From the NCBI GenBank assembly GCA_003452695.1, contig DMNP01000208.1:1-9816 (forward strand): 9,816 bases of DNA. Direction: 5' to 3'. The notes below the pieces were generated by a model. The model searched no databases and was not told where the DNA came from. It worked only from the letters and a program-made list of their open reading frames with translations. The stretch is from Eggerthellaceae bacterium (GTDB lineage: Bacteria; Actinomycetota; Coriobacteriia; Coriobacteriales; Eggerthellaceae). Each line of letters opens with the position of its first letter. Positions within the stretch are counted from its first letter, which is position 1. The position numbers and the translations under genes were made by a program. Positions 1-5,320 of the stretch are shown piece after piece.

Positions 1-36
1 CCTCCGACCTCACCGGTTCGAATCCCGGCGGCACCC
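1..36 (+). tRNA. tRNA, 3' end only (cut by window edge)
   Basis: The T-loop signature GGTTCGAATCC lies at about 15-25 and an acceptor-like CGGCACC at 29-35, so this is the 3' part of a tRNA on the + strand. The anticodon lies outside the window and the amino acid cannot be named. CCA is not encoded, as CTTTGG follows, unlike the two tRNA genes next to it. With the usual numbering the T stem (12-16 with 24-28) pairs imperfectly: C14 faces C26 and A12 faces G28. The bases before the T arm are not the usual short AGGTC-type variable loop, so a long-variable-arm tRNA such as Leu or Ser is possible but not shown. Confidence 0.65.
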
Positions 37-78
37 TTTGGAACGAGAGCCGCCGACGGCAGAGAACTAGAGGGAATG

Positions 79-152
79 TGGCTGGGGTACAGGGATTCGA
101 ACCCCGATAGCTGGCACCAAAAACCAGAGTCCTGCCATTGGACGATACCCCA
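79..152 (-). tRNA. tRNA-Gln (TTG anticodon)
   Basis: The minus strand folds as a standard cloverleaf. The acceptor is TGGGGTA paired with TACCCCA, the T loop is GTTCGAATC, and the anticodon loop TTTTGGT sits on a CTGGT/GCCAG stem, giving anticodon TTG. The terminal CCA is encoded (TGG at 79-81 on the + strand). It lies 19 bases downstream of tRNA-Lys on the same strand and is probably cotranscribed with it from the promoter at 270-298. Confidence 0.95.
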
Positions 153-171
153 GCGAAGACGGGCGTTTGGA

Positions 172-247
172 TGGTGGGCCCTGGGGGACTCGAACCCCCG
201 ACCTTGGGATTAAAAGTCCCCTGCTCTACCAACTGAGCTAAGGGCCC
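172..247 (-). tRNA. tRNA-Lys (TTT anticodon)
   Basis: The minus strand reads GGGCCCTTAGCTCAG at the 5' end and pairs with a 3' AGGGCCC acceptor strand. The D arm AGCTCAGTTGGTAGAGC, the anticodon loop with TTT inside ACTTTTAAT, the T arm GGGGGTTCGAGTCCCCC and an encoded CCA are all present. It is the first gene of a two-tRNA unit with tRNA-Gln. A near-consensus promoter sits about 15-50 bases upstream. Confidence 0.97.
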
Positions 248-269
248 GTTCTCCAAATCGCGCTGTGAT

Positions 270-298
270 ATTTTAGCGGCCATTAACCTGACGGTCAA
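270..298 (-). promoter_or_regulatory. Promoter of the tRNA-Lys/tRNA-Gln unit
   Basis: On the minus strand TTGACC (293-298) and TAAAAT (270-275) are separated by exactly 17 bases, close to the housekeeping sigma consensus. A start near 262-264 would leave a leader of roughly 15 bases before tRNA-Lys at 247, as expected for a processed stable RNA. Confidence 0.85.
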
Positions 299-310
299 TG
301 CGCCCCATAT

Positions 311-342
311 GAAAAACGAGTGTTCAGTACATACCCGTTTTC
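311..342 (-). terminator. Probable intrinsic terminator after the glycosyltransferase
   Basis: On the minus strand GAAAACGGGT pairs with ACTCGTTTTTC around an 11-base loop. The central stem is CGGGT/ACTCG (one G-T pair) and it ends in a five-T tract. It lies just before the tRNA promoter and would separate the glycosyltransferase transcript from the tRNA unit. The A-tract on the other arm could let it act in both directions. Confidence 0.5.
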
Positions 343-418
343 ACAGTTCGGCCAATGGCGTGGATGGGACCCAGGCTGCCCGCGTAGATTCGCGCATTCG
401 GGCGCAAGCGAACCAAAT

Positions 419-484
419 TCGCCCTCCGCCCCCGGTTCCCGCCAGTTTTCAAATTTCGTGGCAGGAATCGGGGGCGGAGGGCGA
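419..484. repeat. Long inverted repeat, 26-base arms
   Basis: Positions 419-444 and 459-484 are reverse complements apart from two mismatches, around a 14-base loop (445-458). The arms centre on CCCTCCGCCCCCG and CGGGGGCGGAGGG. No convincing T-tract follows on either strand, so it is not a classic terminator. It may be a 3'-UTR hairpin of the glycosyltransferase mRNA or a small palindromic mobile repeat. Confidence 0.8.
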
Positions 485-505
485 GCGGCCTTTAACGTCC
501 AGGCT

Positions 506-535
506 GCGACCAGCTACGGGCCCGTTGCTGGTCGC
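506..535. repeat. Hairpin just after the glycosyltransferase stop
   Basis: GCGACCAGC (506-514) pairs perfectly with GCTGGTCGC (527-535). The loop itself contains the palindrome ACGGGCCCGT. It starts about 22 bases beyond the stop codon at 558-560. No T-run follows on the minus strand, so it looks like an mRNA 3'-end stabiliser or a weak terminator. The rest of the gap from 248 to 557 holds only the tRNA promoter, the T-tract terminator at 311-342 and the inverted repeat at 419-484. No gene is visible there. Confidence 0.5.
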
Positions 536-557
536 GGTTGCAGGGAAACGCCTCGGG

Positions 558-1775
558 CTATCCGGCAGCCACTTGGCGATACAGATCGTCCAGCTCGCGG
601 ATAATGACCGCTTGCGAATAGTGTTCGCTGGCATACGTGGCGATGTCCTTGCGCCAAGCGCGGTCGGCAAGGGCGCGGTTCAGGGTGTCCTCGATGCCGC
701 GGGCCAGGTCTTGCGCATCTTCGGGATTCACCAGCGCACCCACCGATTCGTTCACGAAATCGGGCAAACCGCCCTGGTTCGTGGCCACGACGGGCGTGCC
801 GCATGCCATGGCTTCTACCGCCACCAGGCCAAACGGCTCGCGACGCGAAGGCACCAGGTCGATATCGGCAATGCAGTACAGCTGTGCAAGTTCGTCTTGC
901 GCCACGTTTCCGATGAAATGCACCCGCGAAAGCCCCAAGTCGCGCGCCTGCGCTTCCAAGTTTGCACGCTCTTCGCCATCGCCCGCCAGCACGGTCAGCG
1001 CATTGGGCAGCTTTTGCTCGTAGACGGCGGCGGCGTCCAGCAAGATGTCGATGCCCTTGAAGCGCGTCATCTTGCCTGCGAACAGCACCACGTCTCGCTC
1101 GGCGCTTTCCAGCCCATGGCGGCCGAGCACTTCGACGCGGTCGAGCGCACGGGGATAGAAGATGTCTGGATTGTAGCCGTTGCGCATGCGCACTATCTTG
1201 CCCGCATGCTGCGGGAAGGCATCGCGCACCAGCTTTTCGTTATCAGCCGAAATGCAGATTACACGCGCGCATGCATTCATGGCCGTCTCGGCAAAATGCC
1301 GCATATCGGGCCATTTGTCGTAGCCCATCAGGTCGGTCCCATGCGCTGTAAGCACCAGGGGCACGCCGCAGTTCGCGGCAAGCGAAGGCAGGGCCCACAC
1401 ATGCTGGCCATGAACGATGTCAGGTGCGAAATCGCGAACCTCTTCGTCGATAGCGCGCTTGAACGCGCCCAGGTACGCCTGCATCTGGTCTGTGCTCAGC
1501 CCGTCGAAGGACATAACGCTTACCGGATGCGTGGTGAAGCAGGGGAAGTTGAACGGCAGCGCCCCTTCTATGGCTTCGGGGCGATCGGTTTCCGTATTGG
1601 TGAAATACACCGGATGCAACCGCACGCCTTCGTATTGGGGAAAGGCGGCCGTGTTCTCCGGGAGGATTACGCACACCTCGTGGCCGAGCTTCACCAGCTG
1701 GGTGGCCAGGTTCTTCGTATAGGTGCCGCTGCCCGAACCTTCCAGCGGGAAATGGTTTATCATCAGGATTCTCAT
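558..1775 (-). CDS. GT4-family glycosyltransferase
   Basis: This is a 405-residue GT-B fold glycosyltransferase of family 4, which transfers a sugar from a nucleotide-sugar donor in the cytoplasm. The N-terminal acceptor domain begins MRILMINHFPLEGSGSGTYT with the usual glycine-rich loop. HGTD lies near 145-148. The donor domain has FAGKMTRFKGID (K235, K240), GDGEE (266-270) and the family EX7E motif with E313 and E321 in EPFGLVAVE, then AMACGTPVVA. The start at 1775 is chosen because GAGAGGA lies 6 bases upstream and the family N-terminus begins there. A 28-residue upstream extension is possible but lacks domain sequence. Donor and acceptor cannot be named, and no cell-wall or polysaccharide cluster surrounds it, so it appears to be a stand-alone gene. 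Confidence 0.92.
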   Translation of the reverse strand: MRILMINHFPLEGSGSGTYTKNLATQLVKLGHEVCVILPENTAAFPQYEGVRLHPVYFTNTETDRPEAIEGALPFNFPCFTTHPVSVMSFDGLSTDQMQAYLGAFKRAIDEEVRDFAPDIVHGQHVWALPSLAANCGVPLVLTAHGTDLMGYDKWPDMRHFAETAMNACARVICISADNEKLVRDAFPQHAGKIVRMRNGYNPDIFYPRALDRVEVLGRHGLESAERDVVLFAGKMTRFKGIDILLDAAAVYEQKLPNALTVLAGDGEERANLEAQARDLGLSRVHFIGNVAQDELAQLYCIADIDLVPSRREPFGLVAVEAMACGTPVVATNQGGLPDFVNESVGALVNPEDAQDLARGIEDTLNRALADRAWRKDIATYASEHYSQAVIIRELDDLYRQVAAG

Positions 1776-1809
1776 TGCGCGTCCTCTCAGCCATTTTTTC
1801 AACCGCATC

Positions 1810-1838
1810 ATAATAGCGCATCGAAACGACCCATGCCC
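1810..1838 (-). promoter_or_regulatory. Weak candidate promoter of the glycosyltransferase
   Basis: On the minus strand TATTAT (1810-1815) lies in the context GCGCTATTATG, about 35 bases before the start codon. No good -35 is seen at 16-18 bases. The same GCGCTATTATG string occurs in the palindrome at 7286-7309, read on the same strand. Confidence 0.25.
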
Positions 1839-1904
1839 CGCATCGCCGTCGTCTGCCAATCGCGAAAAAACCGCCCATGGGGTTGCAGTTCACTCTGCGC
1901 AGCC

Positions 1905-1990
1905 CGGATGACCGGGGAAGAGGGCGAGCGATTCTGCAGGCGCAAATCCTAATAGATTGAAAGGCAAAGCCGAAGCCGGGCGAACGTCCC
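1905..1990 (-). repeat. Dispersed repeat, copy A
   Basis: Read on the minus strand, this segment matches plus-strand 8402-8486. The 50-base core (1928-1977 against 8416-8465) has 41 identical positions without gaps, including GGCTTCGGCTTTGC and the end GCCTGnAGAATCGC. Similarity continues on both sides with small gaps (GGGGA..TTCG before, CTCT.CCCGG after). It lies in the 381-base gap between the divergent glycosyltransferase and sulfhydrylase genes. The rest of that gap holds a GC-rich stretch (about 1990-2030), a 10-base palindrome ACATGCATGT at 2068-2077 and no recognisable gene. Confidence 0.7.
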
Positions 1991-2156
1991 CTTCCCTGGG
2001 CGCCCGGGCGTCCGAGCGCGAAGGGCACGTGAAGCGTAGCCCTGCGAGCTGTCGCCATCCACGGGCAACATGCATGTAATCGCTTGCCATGCGCCTTTCG
2101 CGCGGCCTTTGCGTAGTACCATACGAAGCCAGGCAAACATCGAAGAGGGAGCGCTC

Positions 2157-3425
2157 ATGAACACGGCAACGACTTGCATACGCGGAGGCTACGCGCCGGG
2201 AAACGGCGAGCCGAGGCAGGTGCCCATCATCCAGTCCACCACGTTTCGCTACGAAACGTCCGAGGCCATGGGGCAACTGTTCGATTTAGAAGCCGAAGGC
2301 TATTTCTACACCCGCCTGCAAAACCCCACCTGCGATCTGGTGGCCGCGAAAATCGCCGCACTCGAGGGCGGCTCGGCGGCCATGCTCACGTCCAGCGGCC
2401 AGGCAGCTACGTTCCTGGCCGTGTTCAACATTGCCACCGCGGGCGACCACGTGGTTGCCAGCAATTCCATCTACGGCGGCACCTATAATCTGTTTGCCGT
2501 GACCATGGCCAAGATGGGGGTGGATTTCACCTTCGTCAATCCCGATTGCTCGGCCGAAGAGCTGGAGGCCGCGTTCAAGCCCAACACGAAGGCCGTCTTC
2601 GGCGAGACCATTGCCAACCCGGCGCTGACCGTGCTCGACATACAGAAATTCGCAACGGCAGCTCATGTACACGGCGTGCCGCTCATCGTGGACAACACCT
2701 TCCCCACGCCCGTTAACTGCCGGCCCTTCGAATGGGGGGCCGACATCGTCACCCATTCGACGACCAAATATATGGACGGGCACTCGGCATCGCTCGGGGG
2801 TTGCATCGTGGATTCGGGCAACTTCGACTGGATGGCGCATGCCGACAAGTTCCCTGGACTCTGCACGCCCGACGAAAGCTACCACGGCATAACCTATGCC
2901 GAGAAGTTCGGCCGCGAAGGTGCCTTCATAACAAAGGCAACTGCCCAGCTCATGCGCGATTTCGGATGCATGGCATCGCCGTTCAACGCTTATTTGCTGA
3001 ATTTGGGGCTGGAAAGCTTGCACGTGCGCATGGCGCGCCATTGCCAGACCGCTCAGGCCATCGCCGAGCATCTGGAATCGCATCCGCGCATCAGCTGGGT
3101 GGACTATCCCGGCCTGCCGTCCAGCCCCTATTACGAGCGGGCGTGCAAGTACCTGCCCAACGGCACCTGCGGCGTGGTTAGCTTCGGCGTAGAAGGCGGG
3201 CGCTCGGCTGCGGAAGCCTTCATGAAGAAGCTGAAGGTGGCCCATATTGCCACGCATGTTGCCGATGCCGCCACCTGCTGCCTGCATCCCGCTTCGTCCA
3301 CGCATCGCCAGATGAACGACGCCGAACTTGCCGCCGCGGGAGTTCCTGCCGACATGGTGCGCTTCTCGTGCGGCTTGGAGGACGCCGGCGACCTGATTGC
3401 CGATATCGACCAGGCCCTCGGCTAG
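2157..3425 (+). CDS. metY: O-acetylhomoserine sulfhydrylase (PLP enzyme)
   Basis: A 422-residue Cys/Met-metabolism PLP enzyme (fold type I). The family makes homocysteine from O-acetylhomoserine and sulfide in the cytoplasm. Visible landmarks are YTRLQNPT (51-58, neighbour-subunit phosphate contact), SSGQAA (79-84), VDNTF (178-182, the PLP-ring aspartate D179), THSTTKY with Schiff-base lysine K204, HPASSTHRQM (377-386) and VRFSCGLED (401-409) with a likely carboxylate-binding Arg. The length fits the 420-430 residue sulfhydrylase group better than the shorter cystathionine synthases and lyases. The start at 2157 has AGAGGGAG just upstream. An in-frame upstream ATG at 2070 gives 29 residues unlike the family and no ribosome site. 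A related gamma-lyase activity is the main alternative. No other sulfur gene is adjacent. Confidence 0.9.
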   Translation: MNTATTCIRGGYAPGNGEPRQVPIIQSTTFRYETSEAMGQLFDLEAEGYFYTRLQNPTCDLVAAKIAALEGGSAAMLTSSGQAATFLAVFNIATAGDHVVASNSIYGGTYNLFAVTMAKMGVDFTFVNPDCSAEELEAAFKPNTKAVFGETIANPALTVLDIQKFATAAHVHGVPLIVDNTFPTPVNCRPFEWGADIVTHSTTKYMDGHSASLGGCIVDSGNFDWMAHADKFPGLCTPDESYHGITYAEKFGREGAFITKATAQLMRDFGCMASPFNAYLLNLGLESLHVRMARHCQTAQAIAEHLESHPRISWVDYPGLPSSPYYERACKYLPNGTCGVVSFGVEGGRSAAEAFMKKLKVAHIATHVADAATCCLHPASSTHRQMNDAELAAAGVPADMVRFSCGLEDAGDLIADIDQALG

Positions 3426-3450
3426 CCAGCGCGCGGGCAAGAGCAGCGCC

Positions 3451-3469
3451 TTCCCGACTTAAGCGGGAG
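3451..3469. terminator. Small convergent hairpin between sulfhydrylase and phosphatase
   Basis: TTCCCG (3451-3456) pairs with CGGGAG (3464-3469) around ACTTAAG, with one T-G pair. It lies at the junction of two convergent genes and overlaps the last codons of the phosphatase. GCGTTTCCC follows on the + strand, so the U-tract is poor. It may be the sulfhydrylase terminator, but the support is weak. Confidence 0.25.
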
Positions 3470-4139
3470 CGTTTCCCTCGGGCAGCGTGCTTTCCGGACA
3501 AACGCGTGCGACGAAGTCGGAAAAGGTCTGGCAGGCGAAATGGGGATTGCACGATTGCAAGGCATCGGAGGAAAACATGCCCCAGAGCGCGGCAACGGTC
3601 GTGCAGCCGGCGGCCAGGCCGGCTTGCATGTCGAAGGGGCTATCGCCCAGGTAGATGCATTCGTCGCATGCCAGGCCCAGCAGGTCGGCAGCCATGATTA
3701 TGGGATCGGGATCGGGCTTCGCCTTCGGGCAATCGTCGGGCGCTACCAGGCAATCCAGATACTGCCAGGCACCCGTTATCTGCAACCCGCGCTGCGCGAG
3801 CGCATGCAGCTTGGCCGTGACCACCCCCATGCGCAAGCCTGCCGCATGCAGGTCGCGCAAACCGTCCAGCACGTCGGGGAACAACTTCACCTGCGAATCG
3901 TGGTGGGCATGGTTGTGCGCGCGGTACACGCGCAGCAGCTCGTCGCAGAGCCGTTCGTCGCCGTCCGCGAAATCGAGCATCTGGGTGGCAAGGGGAATGC
4001 CGACCTGCGCCATCAGCACTTCGTCGGGCAAGTCGCGCTCCAGCACCTGGCGCGTGGCATGCCGCATGCTCGACAGGATAAGGTCGTGCGTGTCCACCAG
4101 CGTGCCGTCGTTGTCGAAAAGTATCCCCCGTATTGCCAT
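3459..4139 (-). CDS. HAD-superfamily phosphatase, phosphoglycolate phosphatase-like
   Basis: A 226-residue HAD hydrolase with a helical C1 cap. Motif I is DNDGTLVD (nucleophile D9, acid/base D11), motif II is VVTAK with T108, motif III is CPKAKPDP with K141, and motif IV is YLGDSPFDMQAG with D166 and D170. This arrangement is that of the Gph/PpaX group, Mg-dependent cytoplasmic phosphatases acting on small phosphoesters such as phosphoglycolate or on pyrophosphate. The substrate cannot be fixed from sequence. The start at 4139 follows AAGGGGG and matches the family, whose proteins begin a few residues before DxD. A start 19 codons upstream is possible but adds non-family sequence. The gene converges on the sulfhydrylase with a 33-base gap and looks monocistronic. 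Confidence 0.9.
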   Translation of the reverse strand: MAIRGILFDNDGTLVDTHDLILSSMRHATRQVLERDLPDEVLMAQVGIPLATQMLDFADGDERLCDELLRVYRAHNHAHHDSQVKLFPDVLDGLRDLHAAGLRMGVVTAKLHALAQRGLQITGAWQYLDCLVAPDDCPKAKPDPDPIIMAADLLGLACDECIYLGDSPFDMQAGLAAGCTTVAALWGMFSSDALQSCNPHFACQTFSDFVARVCPESTLPEGNAPA

Positions 4140-4164
4140 GCCGGCCCCCTTTCGCATCCACGAT

Positions 4165-4193
4165 ATTGTAAGCCACAGTTCATACCGCGCCAT
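4165..4193 (-). promoter_or_regulatory. Weak candidate promoter of the HAD phosphatase
   Basis: On the minus strand TACAAT (4165-4170) is a good -10, about 26 bases upstream of the start codon. The best -35, TTGATG, is about 20 bases away, which is too far for a standard promoter, so only the -10 is convincing. Confidence 0.3.
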
Positions 4194-4225
4194 CAAGATG
4201 GGCTGATGGGCCTGCTTTTCCCGTT

Positions 4226-4254
4226 GCTTTTCGCGATTGCCGGCTGCGGAAAGC
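4226..4254. repeat. Imperfect hairpin upstream of the HAD gene
   Basis: GCTTTTCGC (4226-4234) pairs with GCGGAAAGC (4246-4254), nine pairs including one G-T, around an 11-base loop. It lies in the divergent gap between the phosphatase and the CpXC gene. No T-tract follows on either strand, so a terminator role is not supported. Confidence 0.35.
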
Positions 4255-4284
4255 GCTTAGGTTGCCCCATCCACCCACTCCCGA

Positions 4285-4402
4285 GTCCGGAAATGCATAA
4301 GTGGGGACGTCCCTTCCATTCATTTCACGAAAACGCCAGATAGAACGCGTATCCCGTAGTAATGAACGGAAGGGGTACGTCCCCACTCATGCATTTCCGG
4401 AC
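4285..4402. repeat. Large inverted-repeat element (REP/MITE-like)
   Basis: The left arm (4285-4323) and right arm (4362-4402) are reverse complements over about 39 bases, with two substitutions and a two-base gap, around a 38-base centre. Each arm carries GTCCGGAAATGCAT at its outer end, then AGTGGGGACGT and a CCCTTCC-like run. The AGTGGGGACGT-type motif resembles palindromic repeats associated with REP-type Y1 transposases, recalled from general knowledge and not searched. No transposase is present here. The element ends 57 bases before the CpXC start and creates a misleading in-frame extension (from 4301) of that gene. Bases 4403-4459 hold the candidate promoter and ribosome site. Confidence 0.85.
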
Positions 4403-4423
4403 AGGCCCCCATCGCCGTTTCGG

Positions 4424-4429
4424 TATACT
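4424..4429 (+). promoter_or_regulatory. Candidate -10 of the CpXC gene
   Basis: TATACT lies 30 bases before the start codon, just outside the inverted-repeat element. No good -35 is seen. At 17 bases upstream the sequence is ACAGGC, part of the element's edge, so element insertion may have altered this promoter. Confidence 0.35.
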
Positions 4430-4459
4430 GGGGAAAAGTCGGATTTCGAAGGGACGACG

Positions 4460-5206
4460 ATGGCAGGCGCTCAGAAAACGGTGCAGGTTACGTGCCCGCG
4501 ATGCGGGGCCGAAGGCACGGCCCCCGTTTGGGACAAGATAGATGCGCGGCAAGCGCGCCGCGATGCGCGCCATGTGCTGAACGAGAGCATCTTCGACGTG
4601 GATTGCTCGCGCTGCGGGCATCGCATTTCGCTGAACTATCCGCTGGTATACCACGACGGCGAATCACGATTCGCCGTGTACTACGTAACGAAGGCCGATG
4701 CCGTGCAAGCAGCCGCTTGCGATATCGAGGACCTGGCACGCCACATGATTGGCGAAGCCGCGCGAGCGGCTGCGCTCGACGGCAAGGCAAGCGACGAGGA
4801 AGCCCGGGCCGCTGCCGAACAGGCAGCCGCAGACCCCCGGGCGCTGGACGGCTATCGCCTGCGCATCGTAACCTCGCGCAACGCCCTGCGCGAGAAAGTG
4901 GCCATCTTGCGCGGCGACATGGACGATCGCGCCATAGAGGCGCTGAAGCTGGCCACGTTCAACTTGGTGGAATCGCAGGGCAGGCTGAAGGGAGCGACCA
5001 GCGCCTATTATGGTGGCATCGCGAAGTCGGGCGATATCGGCATCAAGTTCACCGGTGGGCGCAAATACTACGAGACCACCGTGCCCGCCGCTACCTATGA
5101 ACGCGCCGTTGAAGACGTGCGATCCTACCTGGCACAAGCCGATGATCCCGACCCACTCGTCGTGGACCGCGCCTGGGCCGAACGATTCCTTGCGTCCATC
5201 GCCTGA
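4460..5206 (+). CDS. CpXC domain protein
   Basis: A 248-residue protein with an N-terminal CpXC zinc-ribbon domain. The first metal pair is C12-PR-C15 and the second C49-SR-C52 (CSRCGH), followed by the family-like LNYPLVYHDGESRFAVYYV stretch. Four cysteines spaced this way fit one bound zinc. The middle (about 90-130) is Ala/Glu-rich helix and the rest is mixed alpha/beta. There is no signal peptide or membrane segment, so it is probably cytoplasmic. The CpXC family has no established function. The start at 4460 is chosen because AAGGGA lies 5 bases upstream. The longer reading from 4301 runs through the inverted repeat and is rejected. It converges on the lipoprotein gene and appears to be a single-gene unit. 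Confidence 0.85.
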   Translation: MAGAQKTVQVTCPRCGAEGTAPVWDKIDARQARRDARHVLNESIFDVDCSRCGHRISLNYPLVYHDGESRFAVYYVTKADAVQAAACDIEDLARHMIGEAARAAALDGKASDEEARAAAEQAAADPRALDGYRLRIVTSRNALREKVAILRGDMDDRAIEALKLATFNLVESQGRLKGATSAYYGGIAKSGDIGIKFTGGRKYYETTVPAATYERAVEDVRSYLAQADDPDPLVVDRAWAERFLASIA

Positions 5207-5265
5207 ACCCAAGCCGGAAGGGGAAAGATCACCTCTCCCATCAGGTCAATCGTCCCGAATGCAAA

Positions 5266-5301
5266 ACGCCCCCATCGCTGCATGGCAGACGATGGGGGCG
5301 T
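5266..5301 (-). terminator. Intrinsic terminator of the lipoprotein gene
   Basis: ACGCCCCCATCG (5266-5277) pairs perfectly with CGATGGGGGCGT (5290-5301). The loop adds CTGC/GCAG pairing. On the minus strand the stem is followed by TTTTGC, so it ends the lipoprotein transcript, whose stop codon is 20 bases upstream. The + strand side lacks a T-run, so it is less clearly a terminator for the convergent CpXC gene. Confidence 0.8.
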
Positions 5302-5320
5302 GGGGGAAGGGAAGGCAATC

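Noticed and set aside
1867..1890. Terminator on the minus strand before the glycosyltransferase
   Set aside because: There is a T-run (TTTTTT) but the preceding AACCCCATGGGCGGTT pairs poorly, with a C-C clash and almost no loop, and no gene lies upstream on that strand to be terminated.
309..1952. 547-residue open frame on the + strand
   Set aside because: It lies antisense to the glycosyltransferase, has no family motifs, is rich in His, Arg and Gln as expected of a GC-rich shadow frame, and runs through the terminator and inverted repeat.
1776..2156. SAM riboswitch or T-box ahead of the sulfhydrylase
   Set aside because: No conserved SAM aptamer cores or T-box motif (TGGNACC-type) could be recognised, and no terminator or antiterminator pair with a T-run lies before the start codon.
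2286..3440. 384-residue minus-strand frame
   Set aside because: Antisense to the clearly functional sulfhydrylase and without recognisable domains.
3540..4343. 267-residue + strand frame
   Set aside because: Antisense to the HAD phosphatase, whose four catalytic motifs are intact. The frame also runs into the inverted repeat.
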